A stretch of 42,500 nucleotides of DNA from Mesostigma viride (Eukaryota > Streptophyta > Mesostigmatophyceae > Mesostigmatales > Mesostigmataceae): positions 1,689,160 through 1,731,659 of the forward strand of contig RPFO01000022.1 of NCBI GenBank assembly GCA_009746045.1. Direction: 5' to 3'. This document shows positions 24,470 through 34,560 of the stretch, piece after piece; the stretch's first letter is position 1; every line of letters begins with the position of its first letter. The notes below the pieces were generated by a model that did no database searches, had not been told where the DNA came from, and worked only from the letters and a program-made list of their open reading frames with translations. Both the position numbers and the translations under genes were made by a program.

Positions 24470-25420
24470 CGGAAAACTATATCAGCATGTGCGTCGTAGA
24501 AAGACGCGTCGACTGTGATATTCACGGCTAAATTCGGTGCTCAAACGTGAAAGTTATGAGCTCCACCGTCAGCCATCATTGGCTACCTCGTGGCTCGTGG
24601 CTCGTGTCATGCATCTATTGTTCTAAATTCAGATAATAGCATGAAGAGAGACCTAAATGAGACAGCTATATTCTGATTTGGCACGCCGCAAAGGTGAAAA
24701 CCATTTGCGTTCAGTGCCGGTCCGCGGAAAACGCGGAAAAACGCGATCTGCAAATGAATCCAGGCTGGAATCGAACTGGGGACCTCTCGCACCAATTTTG
24801 CTGACTACAGGACGGACGTCTCCGGATCCTTTAGAAGGCATCGCCAACTGACACCTACAGTCATCCGCAAAAGTTCTCCCTACCGGGGAGTGGTGCAAGC
24901 CTTTCGGATTTGGTACTAGATAAATCATTCGAGATCTATGTGTAGACTACACACGTGTCTGCACTCGAGACTTGTTCAGTCTCGAAACGTGAGACGGGCT
25001 GAACACGGCTGGAACCTTCTTGAGAACGGGGTGAAGCCGGTACTACCATATAATTCTTGCACAAATTTTGCACTTCATTGCATATTTGGCACAGCCGCCA
25101 GCGTTAGCTCTGTAATGTGTGACTAAACTCACTACTACCCGGAAATATCCAGCCATGAAAGATGTTCGCTAATTACATATCGTAATTTCTCATCCTAAAT
25201 TACTATTGCACACATGATTGGCCCGGCTAGACATCAGACGTACGTCCGACGGCCTCCAGGGCTGGTTTTATTCATGAGTGGAAGAATTTTGGCCGGGCAG
25301 GCGGTGTCGCATGTGCCCAGAAATTGATTGTATACAGTTGACTGGCCTTGGCCGCATCATGCACAGACCGTGAGCCTTCGGCACTTGATAAATTTCAAAG
25401 AGACAACAATTTAGTTATAC
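24470..25420. other. no gene seen
   Basis: Short overlapping frames on both strands, none recognisable. GGAATCGAACTGGGG at 24768 is the complement of a tRNA-type B box (GTTCGATTCC), but the surrounding bases do not pair as a T-arm, so it is at best a decayed tRNA-derived repeat. Confidence 0.4.
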
Positions 25421-25484
25421 GACGACATATTAATTAATTAATTAGACTCGTGCTCCCGTTGGGGAGTCACGGAGCATTAACCCC

Positions 25485-25608
25485 GATGGATGGATGGATG
25501 GATGGATGGATGGACGGACGGACGGACGGACGGACGGACGGACGGACGGACGGACGGACGGACGGACGGACGGATGGATGGATGGATGGATGGATGGATG
25601 GATGGATG
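25485..25608. repeat. compound GATG/GACG/GATG microsatellite
   Basis: Seven GATG units, fifteen GACG units, then nine GATG units without interruption. The sister LINE copy at 33196-33404 has only GAGGGATGGTGGG at this place, so the expansion happened within this copy or its source lineage. Confidence 0.95.
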
Positions 25609-25803
25609 GGTGCAAACAGTCCTACCGGTCTAATCTATCTACAACAGCTATCTACATCTATTCTACATCTATCAACGCAAGCTACAAACATCAACTCTAC
25701 CATAGGGGACCTGTCTGGCGTGCTTACCGGTCGTATGTTTGCACATGGGGGGGGGGGGGCTCGTTGTCCTCTATGACCTGGGCCCACTTGGCCTTGTCCA
25801 TCA

Positions 25804-26310
25804 TCAAGGAGACAACATGTTTTTCCAAATCACGGGGAGGCCTAGGCCCCCCATGTCCGCTACTAGCTGTTCTTTGAAGGTGCGGGCCTTGCGGCGTCTA
25901 GCATCACGGGGCCCGGCCCACGTCAGCAGGTGCCGGCCAGGCTGAGCTGGGCGCAGTCCCGCGGGGGGGCCGCGTGAGGTGTCTACTTGGTTGGTGCGAG
26001 CTAGGTGCCCTACCAGCTGCAGGCGCCACTGCTTAATGGTGCTGGAGATATACGGCATGCCAAGGTACATGTCCTCATTGCGGACACATGTGAGCAGCAT
26101 ATCCTACTCTGAAAATGGATCGCAGCATGTTGGTGACCGCGCCGTCCAGCTTGCGGGCCAGGTCGCCGGTGAGGGTCCACGTCTCGGCCCCATACGTAAG
26201 AACGGGAAGGACGAGGACCTTGAATAGGTCCTGTGTCTCGATCTTACCCAGGGGCTTGCGCCACAGGGCCCGGTATTGGCGTAACGCGTGCCAGGCGAGG
26301 GAGATGCGGT
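25804..26310 (-). pseudogene. LINE reverse transcriptase C-terminal fragment, frameshifted
   Basis: The minus-strand frame begins RISLAWHALRQYRALW and continues to the LINE landmark LPVLTYGAETWTLT, with NMLRSIFRV after it. Near 26080-26100 the frame shifts and resumes as NEDMYLGMPYISSTIKQWRL and QLVGHLART, the usual order for CR1/L2/RTE-like reverse transcriptases. It ends WKNMLSP at 25804. Missing are the endonuclease, the polymerase catalytic FADD box and most of the palm, so it is dead. The last 12 coding bases plus stop read, on the plus strand, CAAGGAGACAAC, the start of the micro-insertions at 26671, 32701 and 35927. Confidence 0.85.
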
Positions 26311-26670
26311 GACGACATATTGAATATGCCCATCCAAGTTCCGATTCCATGCCCTCATGCCCTGCAGGCTGCACAGAACTCAACCGGATGTTACGTACTA
26401 CGGCTGTAGTTCTGTACCAGCCTGCACTGGTTGTCTCGTTGGCAACTATTCCTGGACGATATGTACATGTGCCACGTCACCTGGGAGCCATCGATCACCA
26501 ACTCCCATCCATGTGTTGTTAGTGCGGATACTCATACCATACGTGCTTTCATCTCATAGAAAGTTTGCCCAGTGCTCTAGAGAGTAGGAAGCATGCCGCC
26601 GTGCCTTCAGCGTGGGCCCGCCAGTCACGTTATAAATTGACCGTCATACTGCAAAATACTAGAGTTGTAT

Positions 26671-26697
26671 CAAGGAGACAACCAGCGCAGGCCAGAA
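26671..26697. mobile_element. 27-bp micro-insertion between 8-bp direct repeats
   Basis: The 27 bases begin CAAGGAGACAACC and end GCGCAGGCCAGAA. They sit between AGTTGTAT at 26663-26670 and AGTTGTAT at 26698-26705. The flanks are a locally repeated AGAGTTGTAAAT sequence, so chance duplication is possible here, but an independent copy at 35927 has the same boundaries and different 8-bp flanks. Confidence 0.6.
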
Positions 26698-26749
26698 AGT
26701 TGTATACTAGAGTTGTAAATAGAGTTGTAAATAGAGTTGTAACTACTAC

Positions 26750-28922
26750 AGTTGTATATCCACAATGCTGCTCTAAAATCATCCCTGATAAAGACATCGA
26801 GTGAGAACAGAAGACTTCTATATTTTATGACCAGCTTCCATAATCTTCCTCGACCACTGGAAGAGACAAACAGCAAATGCTTCGACTGGTCGTCGTTCAT
26901 GCGGCAATCTTCATCTGCACGTTGAATCTCGATCAAATACAAAACTTGGATTCCGCACAGTCGCAGACTTATAAGATGTAACCTACCAGCCCGGGTCCGT
27001 TTGGGCATCGAACTTTTCGATCCCATAATCCAGAGAGTGACAAATGGTTCTGAACGTAGCATCACACCGGTATGATCACTACTGATATTGTCCTTGCTGA
27101 ATCGACGCGCTGCTAACACTCACGCATGCTGCAGGTTCACTGCAGCTACTTCGTCAGTTGGATACACGCAAGGCGATCGAGTCGGTCGCGCGTCGCACCT
27201 GATCAGTCCTATGCCAAATTTGAAATTTTGCATTGCCCTGGTACTGATTACAGAGGCATCGCCACCCCAGTCGGCGCCGCCCCTACACATGACCTAGTAG
27301 CCGGAGACCTATATTATTACGGCTTGCCGACGGCTCATGGGCTGTGTACCATGGAAGCACATCAGTGCATGCCGGCCATCGACGACAGCCACTCTACGGT
27401 ATCTCAAATGTATGTAGGTCTCGGCACTCAGCACGCACGTAAAATCATTATTGCTTTCTGGGCAATCTTGGCAAGGTTCCTTTTATACTAGCTAGTAGCA
27501 GGCTAGTAGTAATGATACGCGCAGTGCGGGTCATCTTGCTGGTATGATGCTTCTGTTTGCTACATTGGTTTTTAGCTCGGCTTTCGCAACCTAAATCCCG
27601 TAACCATAGTCCCGTAATTTCGCGTTTTTGGCGCCTTGGCGGACTTCGGAATGTGTACACCTAAAGACGCTTGCCACTGTACTAACTAATCGCTCGCCAG
27701 ACGGCAATGGCTAATTGGTCAATTAATAATGGCGCTTTGCTTGATGGGCAAAACGCAGAACGCAGAACGTGGCACGGCAACTGGGCAGTTGTTGGCAGTT
27801 TCTGTCGGATACCGGCGTGTGCCTGGACTGATTGATGAGTCTGGCTTGGCACTTGGCACTCAGGCAGCCTTCAGCGGCAAACGGCAAACCCTTTTGGAGC
27901 GGGAAACGGAGCGAGGGACAGGCGTCGACCACGAGGACCCCTGAAAAAGACAAAAAAAACGGATATCGTACGGAGATCCGCCACAGGATCCCGTCGGTCT
28001 ATACAATGTACTCACGTGGCCGGAGCACGTGGCACGTAGCAGTCCAGGGCTCCAGCTGGCCTGGTTGCAGGCTGACCGATGTCCCTGGCAAAGGTCCAGG
28101 GAAACGGTCGATTCTGTGACGGAAAATACAAAGAGAACTATCTATTGGGTAATACTACATACGCTTTTCGTGGGATTGCTGACGGTTGGCGGCTTTTACA
28201 ATCCTCTCCCAATGTGCGGTCAAGACGGCAATGTACTACAGCTTGGATACGGCACGATCAAGAAGATTTGATTCTTACGCGCAGTTCTCCACCGCCCAAT
28301 AGGAGCGCTCCGTCGAGTGGCGGATCAAAAGCGTGCAAGCGTCCAAGCGTCCAAACTTCCCGTTGTAACCAAGAGCGGACTGCTGCGTGTCACCGAACCG
28401 CTGCACTTCCAAAGTGCGCGGTTCACAACACTGGCGTTGCTGTGTCACAAGTCGCTGCCACAGAATTGCCAGAACCCCAGAGCCTGCGGCTAGCGTACTT
28501 GCCAAACGCTGCCAATCTGCCGGAATCGGTGCAGCGTACCAAACTCTGCGGTCCCCAACGCTCCTCGCAGATCCTGACGCAAGGGCGTGCGAGGCAGTAA
28601 AAGGAACGCTGAACGGGACGGACTATCCATCCTCAAAGTCCTCCTCGGACGGATGTTCGGAGAACTCGTGGTTCGCTCTAAATTGCGTTTAACTAGCAAC
28701 CGGTGCGCGGTGAGTTATTGATCCCGTTGCTGCCGCAGCATTGCACGGTCTTGCGTCCTTCTATGGCGTGCAGGCAAATTTAAGAAACATCATTGAACGT
28801 GGTGATGGAACGGTGTAGCTGAAACACACAAAAAGCTAGGAGAGACGAGCGGAAGGTATTGCTCACGATAAACGAACACTTTTCGGCCAGGAATCCGCGT
28901 TAGCTGTAAGAAGAAACACAAC
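26750..28922. other. long intergenic stretch, no recognised gene
   Basis: Open frames of up to 173 codons occur (for example 27126-27491 and 28079-28600 on the plus strand) but overlap frames of similar length on the other strand and show no known motif. ATGCTGCAG|GTTC near 27126 could be a splice acceptor. Part of the right end must contain the promoter of the BTB gene; I see no clear TATA box within 150 bp of its ATG. Confidence 0.4.
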
Positions 28923-31442
28923 ATGGAGAGGAGGGCCGCGTGCCCGATGGAGCATGGCTCCTTAAAACGAGTGCGGGATGTTACAGAGGAGGTGGCTGTG
29001 CAGTCAGGGGGGGGCGGACTTGGACATGTCGAGGTGCGTGGGCGGATGAAGTCGTCCCGCGCCTCGGCGGGGCCTGTAGACTCCCGTGATGCGTCGTCTT
29101 TGTCGCGCTTAGACGGGGATGCGGAAATCGTTGTGAGAGACTCATATGCCGCCGTGGAGTGCGTGACGAGGGGCATGTGGGAACTTGCTAAATTGGGCAA
29201 ATTTTCCGATATCACCATATGCTGCGAGGGGTATTGCGAGGATGGGCCGGACGGGACACCCGAGCCTCGCACCGAATTTGCAGCGCATAGGGCCGTCCTA
29301 GTGGCAGGCAGCAGCCTCTTTGAAGCCATGCTGTCGAGAGAAGGCACCTGGCGCGAGGCTGACCAGAATTTGGTCACGATGCAGGACGTGGCCCGAGACG
29401 ACATGGCGGCGACCCTGGAGTTCATCTACACCGGCTCCACGACGATCCCGCGACGGTCCCTTCGTCGCCTCTGTGAGACCGCCGACAAGCTGGGCGTGTC
29501 CTCGCTGCGATCCGCCTGCGCGGCGCTCCTCGCGGAGGGCCTGTCCCAGGAGAATTGCCTCCCGATGCTCGAGTGGGCCGAGGAGCTGTGCATCTCGGAC
29601 ATGCGGGCGTCCTGCATGGACTTTTTGCTCCGCCATTTTGAGGAGATGCTGAGCGTTCCGTCCCGTTCAGACGAGCCGGACCGCGCGTCCCTGGACACTG
29701 CCCCTGTGGATCTCCTCAAGGAACTGATCGCGAGCGACCGGCTGCGCGTCTCTGGAGAGGAGGTCATCCTCGAGTGGCTGGTTCGTCTTCACGACCGCGC
29801 GGCCCCTTGCGAGCTGGCCGATGTGCTGTCGCGCATCCAGGAGCTTCTCCCACTCATCCGTTTCCCCCGCATGGACGCGCACTACCTGTCCACGACCGTG
29901 TATGACATCAGTGAGCGGCCGGGGTGGGAGCAGCTGCGGCCGCTGCTGACCGAGGCACTGCGTGCGCACACTCCAGGTGTCACAATCCTGTGTGCCGGCG
30001 GGCGCACGCGCGCGCGCAACCCGCTCCCCTTGACCACCGTCAACCGCTCGCTACGGCCCGCGCTCGGGCCCGCACGCCAGGGGGCCAGCAGCTGGGCCGG
30101 GCGGCCCCTGGGCGTGCTGGAGCTGGAGCGTACGATCAACACCAACGACGCGTCAGCTTACCTGACCTTGACTCCCTGGGGCGGCAGCCACCTGGTGTGC
30201 AGCAAGAGCCTCCCTGGGGCCGCACCGGGGGAGTTCCTAGGCGCCCTGGAGCTCTGGAACGTGGCCGAGTGGAAGCGCGAGGTGTGCGTGCTCGTTTCGA
30301 CACACGTGCTGTCGGTGACGTTAGCTGTGCTGCCACCGGACAACGACCCGGAAGACAACAACGACCACAACCACAACGACGACGGCCACGGCAATGGTGT
30401 CCATGATGATGATGGCGGTGTCAACGAGAGAGTGGTCATCCCGGTGGTTGGCGCGGGCCCAGCGCATCGCCACCACCCTCGTGCCAAGCCTACCATGGTC
30501 ATCTGTGGGGGGTGCCTCGACGGTACCGTCCGCGTGTGGTCGCTCCCCCACCTCAAGGAGCTGCGCTGCTGGCAGGCGCACCGGTGTGCGGTGACCATGC
30601 TCGCGGTGACGGGCAGCCAGCTGCTGTCGTCCAGCTGCTCGGGGGTCATTTTCGTGTGGCGGCTCGGCTCATGGGTGTGCGAGCGGTTCCTCCGCAACAC
30701 GCTCGACGTTGGGTCCATGGTCGTGTGTGGCAAGAAGCTGGTCAGCGGGCACGTGTGGGACACCGCCAGCTGGGCGTGCCTGAACACGATGAACGGCGAC
30801 TGCCGCGACGTGACCGTCCTGAGCGTCCTGCGCAACAAAGGCCAGCCGCGGCTGGTGATCGGGTACTCGAACGGCGGGGTGGAGGTCTGGGACACGGACA
30901 GCTGGACGCGGCTCGTAAGCTTCCCCGCACACATGGGGCCCGTGCGGGAGCTGAGGCTCATCCCTTCGCCGGACGAGAGCGACGAGGAGGATGAGGACGC
31001 AGAGGGAGATGGGAGCGAGGAGGGCGATCACGCGGAGGGCGGGCGGGAGGGGCGGTTTGGTGACAGGGGGGGGCTCGCCAGGGCGGTGCATGACGTGTAC
31101 GGGCGGGGCGGCGGGGTGGGGGACAGGGTCGTGAGGAATGGTGGTGTGGGGAATGGCAATGGCAAGGCAGTGTGGGCCGGCGACAGGGCGGTCGCGTATG
31201 GTGGCAATGACATCGGCGGTGCTGGTGCCGGCGCAGGCGGTGGCGGCGGCCACGCGCAGGGTGGCGCCAGGGACACGTCGGCAGAGATACTTAGCTGTGG
31301 GGAGAACGGTGTCATGCGCGTGTGGGACACGAGCACCTGGGAGTGCCTGCTGAGCGTGGAGGAGCGCAACCAGTGCCACGTGGCGTTCTGCCGCAGCGCG
31401 ATTGTCACCGCGGCTGGCCCTATCCTGCACGTGTACCGCTGA
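28923..31442 (+). CDS. BTB-BACK-WD40 protein
   Basis: An 839-residue intronless frame, ATG in good context (CACAACATGG). Residues 94-205 are a BTB/POZ domain: FSDITICCEGY, then EFAAHRAVLVAGSSLFEAML and the FIYTGS strand. Residues 210-330 read as a BACK domain. From about 410 the protein is WD40-like, with blades ending DGTVRVWS (533-540), SGVIFVWR (573-580), SGHVWDT (608-614), GGVEVWDT (651-658) and GVMRVWDT (796-803). A low-complexity insert at 683-785, acidic then Gly-rich, separates the last blades; a shorter Asp/Asn/His-rich insert lies at 473-500. BTB-BACK proteins commonly bind Cullin-3 and use a propeller, usually Kelch, to hold substrates; here WD40 takes that place. By inference it is a Cullin-3 ubiquitin-ligase adaptor. 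Strong third-position GC and intact domains mark it as the best functional gene in the window. Confidence 0.93.
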   Translation: MERRAACPMEHGSLKRVRDVTEEVAVQSGGGGLGHVEVRGRMKSSRASAGPVDSRDASSLSRLDGDAEIVVRDSYAAVECVTRGMWELAKLGKFSDITICCEGYCEDGPDGTPEPRTEFAAHRAVLVAGSSLFEAMLSREGTWREADQNLVTMQDVARDDMAATLEFIYTGSTTIPRRSLRRLCETADKLGVSSLRSACAALLAEGLSQENCLPMLEWAEELCISDMRASCMDFLLRHFEEMLSVPSRSDEPDRASLDTAPVDLLKELIASDRLRVSGEEVILEWLVRLHDRAAPCELADVLSRIQELLPLIRFPRMDAHYLSTTVYDISERPGWEQLRPLLTEALRAHTPGVTILCAGGRTRARNPLPLTTVNRSLRPALGPARQGASSWAGRPLGVLELERTINTNDASAYLTLTPWGGSHLVCSKSLPGAAPGEFLGALELWNVAEWKREVCVLVSTHVLSVTLAVLPPDNDPEDNNDHNHNDDGHGNGVHDDDGGVNERVVIPVVGAGPAHRHHPRAKPTMVICGGCLDGTVRVWSLPHLKELRCWQAHRCAVTMLAVTGSQLLSSSCSGVIFVWRLGSWVCERFLRNTLDVGSMVVCGKKLVSGHVWDTASWACLNTMNGDCRDVTVLSVLRNKGQPRLVIGYSNGGVEVWDTDSWTRLVSFPAHMGPVRELRLIPSPDESDEEDEDAEGDGSEEGDHAEGGREGRFGDRGGLARAVHDVYGRGGGVGDRVVRNGGVGNGNGKAVWAGDRAVAYGGNDIGGAGAGAGGGGGHAQGGARDTSAEILSCGENGVMRVWDTSTWECLLSVEERNQCHVAFCRSAIVTAAGPILHVYR

Positions 31443-31573
31443 AGGGGGCGAGGCGGGGAGACCCGTTGTTGCCGTTGCTGTGTGGTTTCTTTTTACCTGG
31501 AGGGTGTCGGTTCTTGTCGCTACCGCATCGCAAGGCGACCCTCTGGCTTGCTTTCTGTTTTCATAGTGTGGTC

Positions 31574-31594
31574 GGGGGGGGGGGGGGGGGGGGG
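31574..31594 (+). repeat. poly-G tract of 21 bases
   Basis: An unbroken run of 21 G about 130 bp after the stop codon of the BTB-BACK-WD40 gene, probably in its 3' untranslated region. Confidence 0.95.
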
Positions 31595-31639
31595 TACCGA
31601 GGACGTCCGAGAGACCTGCTCTGTACATCTGAGCACCTG

Positions 31640-32460
31640 TGAGAGACGGGTACTAAAAAAGTCAGGCCTTTGGATTTCTCAATCCAACCGGATGGGGTAG
31701 GGAGGGTGGCTATTTGTGGCCATTGGCTCCAACGGCTGGGTATCCCTGTTAGTTATTCCTGACATGAATAAGGAAATTGTTTTGGTGTGGTTTTGGGAGC
31801 TCTGAGGACCCTGCATTGCACACGTACCGCGTGCGCGCAGTGCAGGTCGGATCGCCACTGCATGAATTCTTTGGAGTCAGGCGTGAGGTCTCCGGCTTGC
31901 GTTACCAAGGGGAAGGCATTGATTGTTTTGGCGGGTGGCGTGGGTGGGGTGATGCGTTTAGATGTAGTAACGCATGCAGGGCAATTGAAAGGGCTCTGCA
32001 AAAAGTTGTGCAGGATTTCTTTTAGATGAACATCATGTAAATAGGATGCGCAGCACACGCCTGTCCATTTTATATGTAGGGCTAGTGATTACCTGACCAG
32101 AGTACGATCTCTGCGATTCTTGGTGCTGTTAATTCTTCTCTATGTATATTTTCCTTACGAGCGTTCGCCTTATGCACTGCTCGACATATATACGTACTGG
32201 AGAAGGCACATATTGATCATGCATGCCATACATGGTCTTGAAACCCTTGCCTGTGTGAGCGTGCATCAATTGAGGCAGTTCACAGAGTACCTATACCCTG
32301 CTTATCAAATAAATCACAATAATATAGTTTATAATCCTTTGAATGTTTTTCTTCAAATCCTCTTGATCGATCATGAATCCCACCTTACTCATGGAGGATT
32401 TATACCCACGTGACGAGGTTATGTGGAAGTACTTATTGTTTAATTATATTACTTCAGATC
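31640..32460. other. no gene seen
   Basis: Short frames only; the longest (32120-32413) is hydrophobic at first but has no recognisable domain. CATCATGTAAATAGG near 32033 could be a TGTAA-type polyadenylation signal for the BTB gene, about 590 bp past its stop; this is a guess. Confidence 0.4.
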
Positions 32461-32468
32461 TTGCACCA

Positions 32469-33142
32469 AATGATGGACAAGGAGAAATGGGCTGCCATTT
32501 GTGATAAGCACCTTCATGAACGGTACGATCCTATAGCTGTTGTCGCCTCACAGCCCCGGCCCCCTGCCCATTGCTAGGGTAGAAGTCCGCAGGTAGAGGT
32601 TATTGCCCCTGAGGATAGCCGCTACACTGCCAGCTCCTCTGCCATATTACAGTAGAGGACAGCTCGGACGAGGATTATACATCCCCATCTAGTACTCTGT
32701 CAAGGAGACAACTCCAGCGCAGGCCGGCGAAATCGGGAGAATCCGGACCATGGTAGCTCGAGCCTGCCGTTATCTTGTCCGCGTTTTCGAGCCGTTCAGG
32801 ATGATGAATATGAATGGAGACGGAAATGTGTAGCCTTGTGCATTGAAATTATGGCTGGCTTACGTGTAGAGCGACTAGATGACGTACCTAGACGGTGCAT
32901 GGGGCCGGAAACAGCTTGCTTGATCAGGGCGTGTGTTTCGAGCCTGACTGGCAGAGAGTGTCTAGTGGTGAGCACCATTGCTGCGATCGCTCTCCCACCA
33001 TTTACGTCCTCTATGGTTGGGGCATGATGCATGCAGACAATCTTTGTCTGTTTGTATACTTTCGTGTAACTATTTTCAAAAGAGATCAGCATAGTACTCC
33101 GTGGCATGCCTATGCGCATGAGACACAAGTACTTACTTAGTA
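32469..33142 (+). mobile_element. possible truncated LINE copy with (TTAC) tail
   Basis: Bases 33083-33140 (GCATAGTACTCCGTGGCATG, then CCTATGCGCATG and CAAGTACTTACTTAG) match the 3' end of the LINE copy at 33558-34408. CTTGCACCA follows the tail at 33143-33151 and also occurs at 32460-32468, a possible 9-bp target duplication. The body between shows no LINE protein similarity and contains a micro-insertion copy, so the 3' end is firm but the extent is tentative. Confidence 0.4.
32701..32729. repeat. third copy of the micro-insertion motif
   Basis: CAAGGAGACAACTCCAGCGC followed by AGGCCGGCGAA matches the micro-insertions at 26671 and 35927, with two extra bases in the middle and a changed end. 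No flanking duplication is visible here. Confidence 0.6.
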
Positions 33143-33184
33143 CTTGCACCACATTATGCGCGCCAGCACGAAATGGGATGGACA

Positions 33185-33415
33185 CTGCTGACAAATTAAT
33201 TAATTAATTAATTAATTAATTAGACTCGTGCTCCCGTTGGGGAGTCACGGAGCATTAACCCCGAGGGATGGTGGGTGCAAACAGTCCTACCGGTCTAAGC
33301 TATCTACATCAGCTACCTACATCTATCTAACAGCATTACTAACTACAACATCTATCTATACAGCACTGGCGTGCCTCCCACGGGCTTGCACACGCGGGTG
33401 CTTTCTGCTGACAAA
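33185..33415 (-). mobile_element. short LINE 3' end with 11-bp target duplication
   Basis: CTGCTGACAAA at 33185-33195 and 33405-33415 brackets 209 bp. The insert starts with a TTAA-repeat tail, then GACTCGTGCTCCCGTTGGGG and AGTCACGGAGCATTAACCCC, and later CAAACAGTCCTACCGGTCTA, all shared with the 3' end of the LINE at 25431. Orientation is minus: only the 3' untranslated end was inserted. The shared tail, orientation and TSD style mark both as the same LINE family. Confidence 0.88.
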
Positions 33416-33546
33416 GGAAGATGGCATCAACTTCTGATATGGTGTTGATGATACAGCTAAGCGCGGGTCTAGATCACCAGCCCAAATCAGCCCAAATCAG
33501 GTCAGGATTGCCAAGCAGGTAACCAGTGAAGCCTAGCTTCACAATC

Positions 33547-34419
33547 AAATCCGCCAAACACCCCCCTACTTGAGCAACTACTCACTGAGGGGGACTTGAC
33601 TGCTGCCAATACGCTGTTTGCCAAACCGCCTGATGCACTAGTGACCTTTGTGGGCCCCATGCGCAAGGCGGCTGGCTCGATGCTCCCTCGGCGGCGATGT
33701 GTACGCTTGGACTACATACTTGTGCGCAAGTGCTGGCGCTCTTCCGTCATCGATGCCCGTACACTGACCACCCCTAGTGTCGCATCGGATCACCGCATGG
33801 TCACCGCAACCTTGCGCCTATGTCTTCAGGCCCCTGCGCGCCGCCGCCCCCGGCCCTGCCCTGACTGGACCTGCTTACGCCCCGTCCGTGGGCGCAGGGA
33901 GAAGTGGTCAGCGGATGAGATACGCCGCGATGCAATCAGGTCTGCCTTCGTGGACGCGCAACCTTTGATGTACCTGGACGCAGATCGCGGTGTGGATCTC
34001 ACGCCACCCTACGAACTGTTCATGCGATCGGTGGAGCTTGGCTCTAAGCTTCTCCCCGAGCAACCCCGCGCCCGACCAGCCCCGCTCTACCTGCGCGACG
34101 CCCGGGTGGTTGCCGCCCGGCTGGCGCTAGCGCAGGCCCGCCGCCGCGGGGAGGACCTGTACCCGTACCAGGAACGGCTTACTCAAGCATCTACTGCCGC
34201 ACATGCGGAGGAGGTGGAGACACTTGCCGCCGAAATCAATCGCCACACGGCCGCCAACCAGCACAAGGCGGCCTGGCGCTCTCTCGACCGTCTCACCGGA
34301 TGGCGGGAATCGCAACGGGCTGACATCCCATTATTTTTCTAATGAGATTAGCATAGTAGTCCGTGGCATGCCTTTGCGCATGACACGCAAGTACTTACTT
34401 ACTTACTTAAATCCGCCAA
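33547..34419 (+). mobile_element. truncated, internally deleted LINE with 11-bp target duplication
   Basis: AAATCCGCCAA occurs at 33547-33557 and 34409-34419, bracketing a plus-strand element of 851 bp (33558-34408). It opens inside an endonuclease domain, ends with GCATAGTAGTCCGTGGCATG and a CTTACTTACTTACTTA tail. The reverse transcriptase is absent: coding sequence passes straight into the 3' end near 34320-34345, so it was internally deleted as well as 5'-truncated. It landed about 70 bp past the stop codon of the minus-strand ankyrin gene. Confidence 0.88.
33559..34342 (+). pseudogene. LINE endonuclease C-terminus and linker
   Basis: The frame is open from the left edge of the element: LLEQLLTEGDLTAANTLFAK, then VRLDYILVRKCW and SVASDHRMVTATLRL, the order seen at the end of apurinic-type endonucleases of non-LTR elements (NTLF, DYILV, SDH). 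A charged, Arg/Ala-rich linker follows, as between endonuclease and reverse transcriptase. It stops after RADIPLFF at the internal deletion. The SDH catalytic motif survives but the domain lacks its N-terminal half. Confidence 0.8.
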
Positions 34420-34479
34420 TCTAGCTAGACTCCTTGCCGGAAGGTTGCCGCGCCTAGATGCCGAGTGTCGATCCTAATG

Positions 34480-34560
34480 TTATGTGCTGAGCGCCTCAAG
34501 GAAAGCATGGATCTCTGAATGACCTTTTTCTCTGGCCACTTCAAGCGCCGTCTTGCGATC
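34480..34560 (-). CDS. ankyrin gene, terminal exon
   Basis: After the acceptor GGGGTGCAG (34563-34561) the minus strand reads DRKTALEVAREKGHSEIHAF then LEALST and TAA at 34482-34480. TALEVAREKGHSEI is a typical final ankyrin repeat (TAL..A...GH..I...L). It is only 26 codons. Being last and followed by a stop, it is the likely C-terminus of the minus-strand gene. An upstream stretch at 34623-34705 (RLLNYLAPDVGQLPLCCAAF) is weakly ankyrin-like, but its frame does not join cleanly. Confidence 0.6.
   Translation of the reverse strand, partial: DRKTALEVAREKGHSEIHAFLEALST

Larger units (their letters stand above)
25421..26320 (-). mobile_element. 5'-truncated non-LTR retrotransposon with 10-bp target duplication
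   Basis: GACGACATAT occurs at 25421-25430 and 26311-26320, bracketing a minus-strand LINE copy of 880 bp (25431-26310). At the 5' (right) edge, reverse-transcriptase similarity starts within one codon of the duplication, as expected for 5' truncation. At the 3' (left) edge the element ends in a TAATTAATTAAT tail. The 3' untranslated part (25431-25803) holds a GATG/GACG microsatellite, a poly-G run and CTCCCGTTGGGGAGTCACGG, which recurs in the second copy at 33196-33404. Confidence 0.88.

Noticed and set aside
24760-24830. tRNA-like B box on the minus strand (GTTCGATTCC)
   Set aside because: The bases on each side do not pair as a T-arm stem and no cloverleaf can be drawn, so no tRNA is called.
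28079-28600. 173-codon frame upstream of the BTB gene
   Set aside because: No known motif, skewed composition and overlapping frames of like length on both strands.
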